This document shows positions 45,293-57,936 of a stretch of 64,000 bases of DNA, piece after piece; position 1 is the first letter of the stretch; each line of letters begins with the position of its first letter. Position numbers and translations under genes: made by a program. The notes below the pieces were generated by a model. That model saw only the letters and a list, made by a program, of their open reading frames with translations. It ran no database searches and was not told where the DNA came from. Source of the stretch: Cerrena zonata (taxonomy: Eukaryota > Basidiomycota > Agaricomycetes > Polyporales > Cerrenaceae); NCBI GenBank assembly GCA_038087015.1, contig JASBNA010000068.1, forward strand, positions 1 to 64,000, read 5' to 3'.

Positions 45293-47213
45293 CTACTCCA
45301 ACCCTAAACCCTTCGTAAAGCGCTCGTGCTTTTCACGCGGAAGGCCCTTGGTCAGAACGTCTGCCACTTGGTCTCCAGTAGGTACGTATTCAGCTGTGAT
45401 AACACCATCTTCTAACTTCTCTCGTATGAAGTGGTGTTGCACATCGACATGCTTCATTCGACCGTGGAAGACCAGATTCTTTGCCAATGCAATCGCTGAT
45501 TGGTTGTCAATCAGAATTTCGGTCGGACCGTCCTTCAACTTTCCCAACTCCGACAATAAGAGTCGAAGCCAGACGGCTTCCTTTGTCGCTTCGGAACCTG
45601 CGACATACTCGGCTTCTGTACTCGAAGTAGCGACAGTGCGTTGCTTCTTCGATGACCATGACACAGCTGCTCCGCTTAGAATAAAGGCGTAGCCTGTCAT
45701 CGAGCGACGGTCGACTGCATCACCTGCGAAGTCGGCGTCAACGTAACCCAATAGCTCTTCTGCCTTGGTAGAACCGCGGTAAGTCAGCTTTAAGTCGGTT
45801 GTGCCTCGAAGGTAGCGGAAGACTCGCATGAGAGCTTCCCAATGGACCTTGCCAGGGGTCGCTGCATGTTGGCTAAGCACGCCCACTGCATGTGCAATGT
45901 CGGGACGAGTTCCCAGCATGAGGTACATGAGTGAACCAAGGGCACTCTGGTATTTTCGAGCATCCATCTCTGCCAGAGAGAGTTTTGGTAAGTGTAAATT
46001 AGCAGCAATAGGTGTGCTAACAGGTCGACAGGTCGCCATACCGTGCCTTTCGAGCACAGCTTCAACTTGCTGTCGTTGACATAGGGAGATCGTTCGCGCT
46101 GCGCGATCTCGATCGACTTCCATACTAAGAAGCCACTTGGGATTTCCAAGGTCGGTCATCTCGAAGATAGCATTGAGCTTGTGCTTGAGAGTGAGAAGAC
46201 GCTGAACACCTTCAGCTTTGTCCGAGAGGAGGAGCATGTCATCGACATAGACAGCAACAATCTGTAGAATACCGTCTTCAATCTTGTAGAAGATACAATG
46301 ATCAGCCTGACTCCGAGTAAAGCCTAAGTCTTCAAACTCCTTTCGTACACGCTTGTACCATTCGCGACCGGCCTGCTTAAGACCATAAAGGGCCTTGTTG
46401 AGTCTCCAGACATAACCTTCCTTTCCATCATAGCCAGGGGGACACTTCATGTAGATCTCTTCCTGAAGATCACCATTGAGGAATGCGGACTTGACATCCA
46501 TCTGATGGATCTCGAGGTCGTACTTGGCAGCAAGGGCAAGAAGCGTGCGGATCGAAGCAAATTTGACTACTGGTGCAAATGTCTCATCATAGTCTTCTCC
46601 GTAGCGTTGTTCATTCCCGCAAATCGTAAGCCTTGCCTTGTACTTCTCAATGTTCCCGTCTGGACCATATTTCGTCTTAAAGACCCACTTGCAGTTTAGA
46701 ACCTTGTGATTCTTGGGACGAGTGACTTCCTCGTAGACATCCGCTTTACGAAATTGTGCAAGTTCAATATCACAGGCAGCAAACCACTCAGCTGAGTCAG
46801 GACGCGACATAGCTTCATGGAAATTTCGAGGGTCCTTGGCCATAGAAGCGTAGTGAGCTTGTTCATCATCAGAGTCGCCCACTGAATCTTCATTCCAGGC
46901 GCCAGGAGGCTGAGATACAGGTGGAGTCTTCTTCGAGTAAGAAGAGAGAGAATAACGGTCATCATCGTCACGTGTAGGTGCCTTTCGAGATCGTGTGGAC
47001 CTTCTGGGTTCAGGAGGAGGTGGAGGTTGTGGAGAATTGCTTTCAGCTTCATCATCAGAGTCATCTAAGAGAGCTTCAACTTTGCTCTCATCGTCAGAGT
47101 TCTCATCAGCAGCAGCCTCCACTTTTGCCATAGGTTGATCGTTGTTTGAGGGTGAAGGTAGAGGGGGTGTAGCAGGAGTGAGCTCAATTTGAACACGGTC
47201 ACGTATGCCACTT
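45293..47213 (-). CDS. Copia pol, 3' part: reverse transcriptase and RNase H
   Basis: Continuation of the pol frame after the MITE; the first codons (GIRDRVQIELTPATPP..) lie upstream of the inner Met at 47131, so the true frame begins at the insertion. Reverse transcriptase: WVFKTKYGPDGNIEKYKARL, DETFAPVVKFASIRTLLALA, IHQMDVKSAFLNGDL and the catalytic YVDDMLLL. RNase H: LLGYVDADFAGD, TSSTEAEYVAGSEATKEAVW, DNQSAIALAKN and HVDVQHHFIRE. Ends EKHERFTKGLGLE-stop. An acidic Ser/Asp-rich linker (ADENSDDESKVEALLDDSDD) separates integrase and reverse transcriptase. No frameshift seen. In the present genome this half lacks its own start because of the MITE. Confidence 0.93.
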
Positions 47214-47927
47214 CACTGGACCGTAGCCCAAATTTTGGGCTCCATAAAAGTAAAGTAAAATTTTATAAAAAGTCTCTTACAAAACATACTTTTTAGACCC
47301 AAAAAATGATGTAAAAATTCAGAATTGTAGCAGAATTTGATGAGTCACAAAAACCTATATAAATTTTGACTTTTGTATCCAGTTTTTAGAGTTCAAAAAG
47401 GCTCAATTTTGATACATTTTTTGTTAGAGCAAAATTTGGAATACAAAATTCAAAGTTTTGACATACATTTATTTTTCCTAAACTGATATAAAACTAAACT
47501 GCTAAATTGGTGAGATGAATAGTATTGTATATCTAAGTATCTCCATCAAATAGTCTTATTGACAGGGACCATGATGTACTAAGAATAGTAGTCTATATCT
47601 TCTCTTTAGGCTATCTATCTATGAAACTGTATTTTAATATATACAATTATATTATAATTTTTGACAAAATAAAAGTATACCAAAATGTTGAATTTTGCAT
47701 ACTGAATTTTGCCTTAGCAAAAAATGTATGAAAATTGAGCTTTTTTGAACTCTGAAAAGTAGATACAAAAGTTTGAATTTGCATAGGTCTTTGTGATTTA
47801 TTAATTTCTGCTGCAATTTAGAATTTTTAGATCATTTTTTGGGTCTGAAAATCATCTTTTGTAAGAGACTTTTTATAAAATTTTACTTTACTTTTATGGA
47901 GCCCAAAATTTGGGCTACGGTCCAGTG
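47214..47927. mobile_element. 714-bp foldback MITE inserted in Copia pol
   Basis: Both ends are CACTGGACCGTAGCCCAAAT and onward, identical in inverted orientation for 71 bp, and the remaining arms still match loosely inwards, so most of the element is one long imperfect inverted repeat. It is flanked by the direct repeat CTT (47211-47213 and 47928-47930). CACT-type ends with a 3-bp target-site duplication fit a non-autonomous CACTA/EnSpm-like element. It has no coding capacity and is very A/T-rich. Removing the element and one CTT makes the Copia frame continuous. Confidence 0.88.
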
Positions 47928-50206
47928 CTTCCTTCATCAAAAAATACATCGCGTGAGTCGATGATGCGACCAGTGGGACGATGGAGGAGACGGTAGGCGC
48001 TCTTATTAGGAGCGAATCCAATGAAAACACATTCGAGGGACTTGACATCCAGCTTGCGCCGCTTCTCATCCGGAATGTGGACAAAGGCCTTGCAGCCAAA
48101 AATGCGAAGATTGGCAAGGGAAGGTTTCACGCCGCGAAAGGCTTCAAAGGGAGTGATATCACCTTTCAGCGCACGTGTAGGAATCCGGTTGATAATATAG
48201 GTAGCATGGAGCATTGCGTCAGCCCAGTACGTATTAGGAAGCTTAGCATCACTGAGCATTGCACGAGCCATCTCGACGACAGTACGATTCATGCGTTCAG
48301 CAACACCATTTTCCTGAGGGGTGTATGCATTGGTCAGCTCATGGTGGATACCCTTGGATTCCAGATAGTTGGTGAAGTCGGTAGAACCATATTCACCACC
48401 TCCGTCGGATCGAAAATAAACAACCCGTTCACCAGTTTCAGCTTCAACACATTCGATGTAACGTTTCGACACAGTAGCAGCTTCACCTTTGGTCTTGAGT
48501 GGTGTAAGAGCCAGGCAGTGAGCATTGCCATCAATGTGGGTAACAAAGTAGTAATAGCCAAGCCGTGATCGAGTGTGCATGGGACCACAGACATCCGAGT
48601 AGACACGATAGTTGCGTCGCGGATTTTCAACCGTCGATGTAGAGGGTATCGGACGGCGACTCTGCTTGCCATAGAGACAAGGCTCGCATGCTTCAGATTG
48701 TGAGGCCTGACCAGTTTCTATCTTCATTCCAGTCACCATGGATTTACGTTCCAGTCGAGTGACTGAATCAACGTTTGCATGACCAAGACGTCGATGCCAG
48801 GTTTCAAGGTCAGCTTTGGATACAGTGTCCTTAGCGACGTAGAGAACTAGAGACTGTGAGTCATCTAGTGTGGAAGGTGTGAGAGGTGTGTCGAGAGTAG
48901 CAATAAGGGCTTGAGGAGGGCAGATGGGAGAGCAGTTGACAATGTAGATACCACCAGACTGCTTTGCGAAGCCTTCGAAACCAAGCTTGGAGTGAGAAAC
49001 ACGACAGCTGGAATCTTCAAATGTGACCTTGTATCCACGTCGAGTGATGTCAGAGATAGAGAGAAGGTTGCCGGCCAACTTAGGGACATAATAGATCCCA
49101 TGAAGTACAGCTCGGACATGGCGGCCTTCAACAGTAGAGAACCGAAGTATGACGCTGCCCCTATGGGTCGCATGTATAAAGCTGTCGTCACCAAGACGAA
49201 CACGCTTGTGAGTTGAGAGGGGGTGAAGCATGTGGAACCATTCACGTTGTGAGCTCATTGACCCAGATGCGCCAGAATCAAGGATCCAGCATTGAATACC
49301 CAGTTGGCAACGAGTTTCGGCAGCGACGAAGAGCTCAAGCTCCTCAGGTTCGGAATCGTTCGCTTGTGCGACCTTGGCGGTGAGTTCCTTTGGCTTCTCC
49401 TGCTGCAGCTTGTCAGCGGCGGCCTTCTTCTTTCGACAGTCCTCCTCCCCGTGACCTTTCTTCCCACAAAAACCACACTTCACCTTCTTCTTTTCATCTT
49501 TTGAATCCTTCCCCTTCGTATACGGACTTCCCCCTTTCCCCTTCTTTGGATTTCCATGTCGCATGAGGAGCGCGGTCTCCGACCCGTGTTTGCGATCCTT
49601 CTCCTGACGTAGGACCTGCGTGGTAACCTTTTCGGTCGAAAGCTTGTCATCGGAGGATACAAGAATCGTCTTTAGTGTGTCGTAGGAAGGAGGGAGTGAA
49701 ATGACAATTGCAATAGCAATTAGTTGATCGTCAAGTGTGACTCCGAGGGAGTTGATGATGTGACCCTTCTGGATCATGTAGTCCATCTGAGGGCCTAGCG
49801 GAGAGGTATCGTCTAGGGTTCCTCTGAAGAGTTCAGCAATTAGGTAAGCTATAGTTTGCTTTCCAGTGCCCTCGTAACGCTCGTTTAGCTTGTCCCAGGC
49901 TTCTTTAGATGTTGCTGCGTGCATGACACCGTTCAGAGGCTCGTCCTTGATGGTGAGCGTGATTTGCGCCTTTGCTTCGCGATCGCAAGTGTCCCAGGAG
50001 TTGATCTCGGCATCTTTAGGGTCAGCCGTTGTGGGAACCGGTCGTTTTTCACTACCGCTGACGATCGGCATGAGTCCGCGGATTTCCAACACGGTCTTCA
50101 CACGGTATTTCCAAGTTGCGAAGTTAGAGCCGTCGTTTTCGAGGGATGAGATGTCAAAGAGACGAGAGGAAGCCTTTGAGTCGGCAGAGGAGGTTGTAGG
50201 AGGCAT
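47928..50206 (-). CDS. Copia gag-pol, 5' part: gag, protease, integrase
   Basis: Starts MPPTTSSADSKASSRLFDIS. Gag region (UBN2 type): ENDGSNFATWKYRVKTVLEI and EAWDKLNERYEGTGKQT; zinc knuckle KCGFCGKKGHGEEDC (C-x2-C-x4-H-x4-C). Protease active site CWILDSGASGS. Integrase: pre-integrase LETWHRRLGHANVDS, then the DDE core with YRVYSDVCGPMHT, VVYFRSDGGGEYGS and NAYTPQENGVAERMNRTVVE. The frame runs into the MITE after FFDEGS and meets a stop at 47915-47917 inside it. Length 760 codons up to the insertion. All catalytic residues that I can check are present. Confidence 0.93.
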
Positions 50207-51172
50207 GGTGCTTTGGTGTATGTAGCCTGAAACTCGAAGTAGAGGTAAAATTATTGAAAAACAGGTACCAGTTCAAAAGGCTGACTAAGCGTATCCTCAG
50301 GCTTAAGCTTAACTTTAAACTTGTAGTCCATTCCGAACGTTACTGCAGATGACTCCTTTGACCGTCAACACTCTTGTGAACATGCTTACTTGCATTTATA
50401 CCTCAATGTCCCACCCATATACCTTCCGTTGTTGTGTGAATCCTGATGATAGGCTCAGTTTGCTATGAAAATCCTGATGGATCGAAGCTTCCCCCATCTC
50501 AACCCATCTGACCGTTAATACGGTAACTTGGAGTCTTAGGTATTGTCTCTCGTTACTTTCTTCTTATCATACTCATTTTGACACATGGCTACGACACAGT
50601 TTCCTCAGTAGTAGTCGGAAGTCAAACAACTATAAGTGTTAATCACAACGTGGTGTCAGAAACCGTAAACTCAATCACTTGCGGCCCCTCGTCGATCATG
50701 TTTGAACGAATGCACGCATTTACGGTGTTCATGCAACTGTATCCGGAAGTCAGCTGTGCTTCAATGCATGTTTGTCCTCTTTGCTCCCTGCATCTTCCTT
50801 TGTTGACCCGTAGAACGCACCTCATCCACGTGTGAGCTAGAAGATAAGTATCTCTGGGCGCAGCCCCTTCCGTTCAACACATCGTTTACCTTGCTCCACC
50901 ATCCACTCGTACCTCATATTTGTATTTTTCTCTCCAAATTTGCGAGACATTGAAGGCAGGTCCTTCTGATATCACTTTACACAGTCGAGCGGCTAGTTGT
51001 ATCCAGTTCAAGTTGTGACTCGGACACACGGGAAGGACTAGTCGAAATATCACTACGGTAAGTGGCACTGTTTGTTTGATGATGGTACACACGTTTCACA
51101 CTCAGATGTCAGCGACCAGTAGACAAGCCGTATTGCATACTCGCTCGGCTTTATTTGTCTAACCAGGTGGCA
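50207..51172. other. Copia leader and intergenic sequence
   Basis: The first few hundred bases should be the Copia 5' leader and LTR, but I find no copy of the 3' LTR head or of the duplicated 58-nt unit here. No other gene recognised. Confidence 0.4.
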
Positions 51173-53072
51173 ATGGACCTCCGTTCTACCCGTGTCGCGT
51201 TCATTGAGGATGCCACTCTTGCCATGGAATGGGAAGATAATCACAATCATGCTCATATTGATGACGAGGAGTTAGCGATCCAATTATTCGCTGAAGAAAC
51301 ACGTGCTGTTGCGTATGAAGACACGGATTATACACTTGCCCGCAGGATGCAAGAAGAAGAGCATCGCGGAGCACTTCCCGGGCCATCTAACCACAGGCGC
51401 ACTCGGTCGGCTGATGTCGTTATGGGTCGACCTAACAGGTTTGTTGGTTGATTCGCCTTTTTTAGGAGCGCAAACTTACCACATTTCTTCCAGAAGGCAG
51501 CAGCAACGAAATGAAGCCCATAGCAAGGTCTCTGCAATTGTAGGTCGGGTCGCCCATACGTTCGTGCGCCGCGGTACGGTCCCAGGACTTGCCCCTCGTA
51601 CTTTTCTCAGTCGACCGTTGTACGTAACACCGTCAATCATTCCATTTTTTACGCCTATTCACTGCCTTTCGCAGACGAAGGCCAGAACCACACGAGTGTG
51701 TGATATGCCGGATTTATATTACCGGTGTAGCCATCCGTGTCCCCTGTGGCCACTACTACGACATCGGTTGTTTACGAGATCTTATTCAAGCGTCCACTCG
51801 TGACGAGTCACTGTTTCCACCGAGGTGTTGTCAACAAAACATTCCGCGCGGACTCTTCGAATCTCACCTGGACTCCTCGCTTTCTGCTCTTTTCTCGGAA
51901 AAGAGTATCGAATTTGGGACCTTGAAACGAGTATACTGTTCGAAACCCTTTTGTAGTCGGTTCCTAGGCCCAAGAAGCACATCCGGCACTCCCTACGTCT
52001 TCGTTTGCCCCGTCAAGTCGTGTTGTACAAGAACGTGTGGTCGATGCCGACAGGAAGTCAAGGGTTCTGCAAAACATTCATGTCCTACGTTTGAAAAGGC
52101 CGAGAAAGAGCTGGTGAAATTGAGTAGGAAAACGGGGTGGGCACCTTGTCCTGGGTGCGAGAGGATGATTGAATTGCGAGCTGGATGCTTTCATATGACC
52201 TGCATCTGTAAGACCCAGGTAAATGGTAACTGCGTGTGTTTTTGGTCGACATCGCTAACCCTCAATAAGTTCTGCTACAGATGTTGCGCAATTTGGAAAA
52301 CGTGTAAATGTCCACAATGGGATGAACTGCATCTCACAGAGGAGACAACAAGGCGTATCTCTCTTCTTCCACCTCTACAAGCGGTTGGAGCTGGCGACAT
52401 GTTACCAGAAGTCGTTCGCCCGGCTACTCCAGAACTATTCTTGCTTCGTCCTGTGAACCGGCCACCGTTTCTTGTGAATACTCAGGACACTGTGCAAAGA
52501 GGCCGCCCTCTCTTGAGAGGCGCATCCCCCACACGAGACTTGGGTTCTCCTCCTACACCGCCTCCTAAACGTGCCACTATTGACGGACCCTTGAACACAA
52601 CTCAGACCGATTCACCACCAGGACCAGAACAAGCTTCTGGTAGTGGTGTCCAAGTCCGTCCACGGGCGAGTGCTCCTGCTGCCATGAAAGCTCGTGAAAG
52701 TATGGTGGCACGAGGAGTACAAGCTCAAGAACGAAGACAGGAACGAAGACGGGACCTGTCCCATCGTCGGATAGACTCTGCTTCCAATCCCAAAGTGCCA
52801 AGGATCTCTGATGCAGCTGGCCCAGATACGACGGAAACATTAGAGGAGAGAATCAACAGGTTGCTAAGGGTGGTTGAACACTTTCCATGTCAACATCGGT
52901 GGAAGAGTGAGAATGAACACAGTGTCTGTGACGGATGCCACAGAAGTGGATCCATTCTCTCGGTAAGCATTAATTTTGTGATCATATTTGGGAGGTTAAG
53001 CTCATCGACGACTAGATGTGCTCTAGGTGTGCGACACGAGCCTGTATTAGATGTCAGGTCAATCGGATATGA
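51173..53072 (+). CDS. RBR (RING-IBR-RING) E3 ubiquitin ligase, paralogue 1
   Basis: Start MDLRSTRVAFIEDATLAMEW; an acidic, helical N-terminus with ELAIQLFAEETRAVAYE. After two introns: RING1 HECVICRIYITGVAIRVPCG then YYDIGCLRDLI..FPPRCC; IBR RVYCSKPFCSRFLG..CVKSCCTRTCGRC; RING2 WAPCPGCERMIELRAGCFHM then TCICKTQ-FCYRCCAIWKTC, with the catalytic Cys in CFHMTC. A 57-nt intron inside RING2 has no stop and keeps the frame. A disordered Arg/Pro-rich segment follows (about residues 260-420). A last exon from about 53019 adds MCSRCATRACIRCQVNRI, completing a second Cys/His cluster with CQHRW..CDGCHRSG. So the protein ends in an extra, unnamed zinc-binding module shared with its neighbour. About 560 residues. 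Substrate unknown. Confidence 0.88.
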
Positions 53073-53326
53073 ACCTCTATGATTATGGATATATTATGTT
53101 TTTGTCTCAGATTAGGTATTGTGTATATGTATTGCTCTTTGTACGTTTTCTGTTTCCCGCTTTATTTTAGTCATGGTATCGTTCAGTATTCAGATTATCC
53201 AGACTTGGAATAAAACTTGCCTCCATAGACGTAACTGCTGTCAAACTCAAATGCACGTGTGTATCAGGATTCGCCATATAAGCTTGGTTCGGTGTACGCA
53301 GCACCCAGCCCCTTGTCCCACCCACC

Positions 53327-55461
53327 ATGGCACTAGTCGACTCCTCCAGGCCCCGTTATGGCGACCGGACTTCTAGATTGCTGTCTGACTGTGAGGAGAC
53401 ATATGCAGCGCTTGCCAACCTCAGCATTGAAGATGCCACAGGAGACATGCCCGTCGATTCAGATACAGCATATGCAATTCGACTCGCGCGAGAGGAAGCG
53501 ATATTACAACGGCAGTTCGACGTAAATCGTGCCCTCGCTGAAAGTCTCCAGAATGCGGACGAGGATGAGGATGAACCTAATATCCTGAATCAAGGACGGG
53601 GACTACGGAGAATGACGCAAATACAGACTATGTTAGTATAGTTATATTTATCGGGCTCCTCCCAGGAAAATGACAGTATTCTGGCCTTCAGACAACCAGT
53701 CGTACGAACTATCAGTACACCAAACCATGATCTACCCAAAGGTACTATGACAACTAGGTGAGAAGAAACGACAATGACATCCTTGATTGAAACTCAAGGT
53801 ATCACTAGTCCCATCGTACCCATTATATCCACTTCGTGGTGGGGAAGTCTAGTCTCCCAATGGTGGAATGGACTGGGAAGCAGTAGCAATGTCACTGTTG
53901 CTGAAAGCTCAAGAGCCCATGAACGGTTTGTCCTTCGACTCTTGTTGTTTCGAGACGGCTCTAAAGGGATCGATTGTATACCTAGACGTCTTACCGGACA
54001 CGATTGTGTCATATGCGGTGATGCAATCCGCGGAACCGAAGTTCATACCCCATGCAATCATTATTACGATAAAAACTGCATCGTCGAGCTCTTTCAAGCA
54101 GCCACTCGCGATGAAACATTATACCCCCCTCGCTGCTGTAGACAACACATCCCTCTCTCGTCTGTTCGGGGCCTCCTTACAGCTGATGCAATCAAGCTCT
54201 TCGAACAGAAAGCGATAGAGTTTGGCACTTTGAATAGGGTGTATTGTTCAAACCCAAGATGCAGTCGGTTCTTGTGCGCACAACAGGAGGGCCCTAAACG
54301 AGCTACTTTATTCAAGTGCGCTGCACCAGGTTGTAATACCCAAACCTGCACTGGATGTAAAGCACACGTGGACACAAAAACAGGGTCTTCCCATGTTTGT
54401 CAAAAAGATGCGAACGACCAAGATGTGCTCGAGCTCGGAAGACACTCACAGTGGGCTAGGTGTCCCGGATGTGAAGCTCTTATTGAGCTCAATCTCGGAT
54501 GTTACCATATGACTTGCAGGTGCAAGACCGAATTTTGCTACCTCTGCCGAGCCAAGTGGAAGAGATGTCAATGCCCCCAATGGGAGGAGAGACGTCTTTT
54601 AGCAGCCGCAGAAGCTCGTGTTGATGCACAACTCGGTTTTCCTCCTATACGTCGTGCCGAGATTAGGCCGAGAGTTCCGCCTCGTCGTGATACAATCGTA
54701 GTGCGAGCCGTACCTAGAGAGCCCCACGAAGAGGGTCCTCTAAGGATGGCTACGTTGCTCCGTCAAGGTAACAGGCACGCTTCTGCCACACAAACTAATC
54801 TTGCGGATAGAACTCATACCGAGGCGGTACGAGAGGTCCCTGTTGTGTCAACAAATCCATTCCGTCGGCACGAGCGTGGAGACACCACCGTGACCCATGA
54901 TGAAGGAATCGAATCCTGGAGACGTCAAGTTGCCGGATCATCGACGGCAGACTCTCTACAGGTGCCTATTGCTCCTGTTCAGCCAAGTTGGCGAAAACGC
55001 GACATAAGTACCACAAATTCCTCCAGCAGTGGATCCAAGGATACCCTTACCGCTCAAAATAAGCTACAGAAACGTAATACTCCTGCCGTGGATATCGATT
55101 CCTGGAGACATCAGAGCGCTAGTGTATCGACTCCACGGCCAGTGAGTATCACATCTGGTACGACGCCCTTGACGCCTTCGAGTAGCAAGGGAAAAGGCAA
55201 GCAGCCTGAAACACCTACTCGCTGGCAGCTCATCAGGGAAGCTATGGAACATTTGAGGGTGAATCATGAGTGCACTCATCTTCATTGGAGGTACCGAAAG
55301 GGTGGTGGGAACTGTGACCACTGTCACTGCCGCCTGCCTATCTTCTTATATGTAAGTTAGAGCCCTTTCTACAGAAAGAACCATGAGCTGAACAATTTTC
55401 GCAGAGCTGCACCAATTGTGAGATGATGGTATGTAGGAGATGCAGACAAAATCGTCTTTAG
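53327..55461 (+). CDS. RBR (RING-IBR-RING) E3 ubiquitin ligase, paralogue 2
   Basis: Tandem relative of the gene 255 bp upstream. Starts MALVDSSRPRYGDRTSRLLS; DTAYAIRLAREEAILQRQFD is a helical, ubiquitin-binding-like stretch. Introns at 53639 (GTTAGT) and 53759-53809 (GTGAGA..ACTAG) join MTT to SPIVPIISTSWWGSLVSQ. RING1 HDCVICGDAIRGTEVHTPCN then LYPPRCCRQHI; IBR NRVYCSNPRCSRFLC..CAAPGCNTQTCTGC; RING2 ARCPGCEALIELNLGCYHM then TCRCKTEFCYLCRAKWKRC (catalytic Cys in CYHMTC). A long disordered tail follows with two similar WRRQ/WRHQ segments, then CTHLHWRYRKGGGNCDHCHC and, after an intron, SCTNCEMMVCRRCRQNRL-stop, the same C-terminal Cys module as paralogue 1. About 640 residues. Confidence 0.88.
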
Positions 55462-55974
55462 GGTCCACTGGAGTTCTTCCTAGCGAAGGACATGGGTAGC
55501 CTTCTGCGACAACTAGTGGATCGGAAATAGGTTGGACATATGTGAATATGCTAGAGTATTGTTACGGTGTTCTGTACAGTATTGCGAGAAAAATGACGTA
55601 CCCCATTATACAAAAATCAGGGCCCCTTGGCCGTAGCATGTATTCTTTTCGTATAGCGGTTGCAGAAAATGGTGATGCTTGAAAGCTTGAAGCTTCGAAA
55701 CTTGAAGTACAATTATCTGAGTTTGAGCTACAACGAGGAAAGATACCAGAGCCGGAAGGCGTTTGGGTTGTGATTGGCGATCGGAAATAGCCTCGGCAAT
55801 CTTAGATCTTAAGTTAGCCAGAAATTGGTTTAGGGCTTTTTTATATATCTCAACGTCCAGTCACCAACTGTGAGTCCACAGGTTCCAAGTTCGACGTGGA
55901 AAGAACAAGGTATTCATTGTTAAAATTGGGGTTATTTTGGTGTGGAATCGTAGATCATACTCAGAGCGGGCGTA
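55462..55974. other. Intergenic, 0.5 kb
   Basis: No gene recognised. A small run of similar short words (GCTTGAAAGCTTGAAGCTTC) lies at about 55678. Confidence 0.4.
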
Positions 55975-57936
55975 ATGTCCGCTGAATATGTTCACGAGGA
56001 GCCGCTCTCTGCGAGTCCTCGACCAATGAGTGCCTCGTTTGCTGGTCAGAAACACAGAGACCCGCAGGCTACCAACACCAATAGTTCATGGGATTCCGTT
56101 GACAAACATAAGGTGTGTTTCCTTCTTTCTGCGAGAACATACATTCAACACGTACGAATAGGAAACCGGTTCCCTGAGTAGCGGGAAGGGATGGCATACA
56201 TTGTCGAAGATAATGTCAGAACATGACGAGGCAAAAATCAGGGATTGTAAGGAGGACATGGACACTCTTCTTGTTTTTGTAAGAATCGGAAGTTTTTCTC
56301 GCAGAATAAGGCCAAACGTTAAAACACGACTCACAGGCTGGTCTTTTCTCCGCGGTATTGACAGCGTTCAATATCGAATCATACAAAACGCTCCAAAGCG
56401 ACCCATCTGATACAACCGTAGCTCTTCTTCTACAAATATCACAGCAACTCAACAGTTTCACCGTCACCGGTAATTCCATAAATTCAAGTATTCCCTTCTC
56501 CTTGCCTCCTACTACCTCCGGAGCACCCGCTTCTGTTCGCATCAACGTCCTATGGTTCTCTGCCCTAGTCTGCAGCTTGGCTACCGCCTCTCTCGCAATA
56601 TTAGTGAAACAGTGGTTGCAAGAGTACATGGCACAGGATAACATTGCTCCACGCTCTCGCACACGGATCCGATTCTGGCGTTGGGTCGGACTCACAAAAT
56701 GGAATGTATTCGAAATTGCCGCATTCCTCCCCATTCTACTTCAAATTTCCCTCTGTCTCTTCTTCGTAGGGCTGTGTGTGCTCCTTCTATCGCTTGACCC
56801 AGTAGTCGGCTGGATTGTAACGTCGTTGATCATCGTATGGCTCTCAGTCTACCTTTCCATGACATTCGCACCCATCGTATCCTCAAAATGCCCATACAAG
56901 ACACCTTTACTCAAATCCACACTCCAAAAACTCCGTTGGGAATTACAGAGCATTTTCGGATTCGGTTCATTCCCCATCATGCGAGAAGAAGAAGTTATGT
57001 TACGTCACGATGTCTCACTCGATATCCCTATCCTGGTCTCTGCCGACGAAACCATGGTGGACGACGAATTCGTCGACACAACAATGCGCGAGTGTCTTTC
57101 GGATGCGGACGGCAGAGAGGTTATTTCCTGCGTCAAGAGTGTCATAGTACACAGGTCCAGTCGGGAATTAAAGGAATTGGACGAAGTTCGTGTCCCCGAT
57201 TTGCGTTGCTTGACCAGCGTAGGTCGATCTGCAGTCATCAATATTCTCGTGGATGCCGTTTATCGAGAGATCACAATTCGGCATCAGAGCGACCAGGCCG
57301 TAGAATGGTTGCCTTGGATCTCTTCGGCATTGTCCTGCGTAGCATCTTGCCTTCTGCCCATGTTCTCCGCGTCGCCCTCTGCCAGGGGAAGGACCCAAAC
57401 AGCAGAAATTCGTGCAGCGCATCTGCTCGTTCATTTACTATCCGAAAATGAAAGGATGGCGAAAGGCGTTTTGGAAATACTCGCTCGTTCTAGGTACACG
57501 AGGTTTCCCTCTGGGCTTTCTATAACAGAAATGGATAGTCACCAAGGTAAAACCTCACGTCTAATGTCAACACTTTCCGTTGCTGACGATACTTGGTTCT
57601 ATAGTCATCACCAACCTCACTGCAGGCATCATAGGATGTTTGAAATCACAGACTGTCAAACCATTACACCTGTGCCACCTACTATTTTACCTTGTACGAC
57701 TCATGCAAGACATAGCCATCCACCTACATAAAGACGAGTTATCCACGTTGTTTACGCACCTCGCTTTTTTGATCGAGCAGGATAAGGATGGAGTTTTCGG
57801 CTCGGATGACTATTCAGCAAACCTAGCCTTGAAGTACAGTCAAAGACTGAATATTCGCCATCCAGGACTCGTGGATTCGCGTTTGATAACCATAATGTCA
57901 AAGATATGCGATACAAGCAATAACAATAGAACATAG
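55975..57936 (+). CDS. DUF6535-domain integral membrane protein
   Basis: Four exons: 55975 to about 56112 (MSAEYVHEEPLSASPRPMSA.., ends VDKHK), 56212 to about 56279 (DCKEDMDTLLVF), 56338 to 57544, and from about 57603 to the stop 57934-57936. The join LLVF-AGLFSAVLTAFNIESY followed by DTTVALLLQISQQLN is the hallmark of DUF6535 proteins of mushrooms. Membrane segments: INVLWFSALVCSLATASLAI, FLPILLQISLCLFFVGLCVL and VGWIVTSLIIVWLSVYLSM, with KQWLQEYMAQDN between the first two. The C-terminal two thirds are cytosolic, helical, without a named motif. The family is expanded and variable in basidiomycetes, and its function is not known. Confidence 0.82.

Larger units (their letters stand above)
44935..50206 (-). 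mobile_element. Copia-type LTR retrotransposon, interrupted by a MITE
   Basis: Reads right to left: gag-pol (50206 to 45293), then a purine tract GAGTGGGCG, then a 3' LTR that starts TGTTGGAAGTAGTG at 45235. Order of domains (protease, integrase, reverse transcriptase, RNase H) is that of Ty1/Copia. The pol frame has no stop or frameshift apart from the inserted MITE at 47214-47927, so the copy is young. I could not find a matching 5' LTR to the right of 50206, nor a primer-binding site, so the 5' end is truncated, rearranged or outside my recognition. The 3' LTR end is not defined because of an internal tandem duplication. Confidence 0.9.

Noticed and set aside
57752..57934. Frames antisense to DUF6535 exon 4
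   Set aside because: Mirror of a good coding exon; no features of their own.
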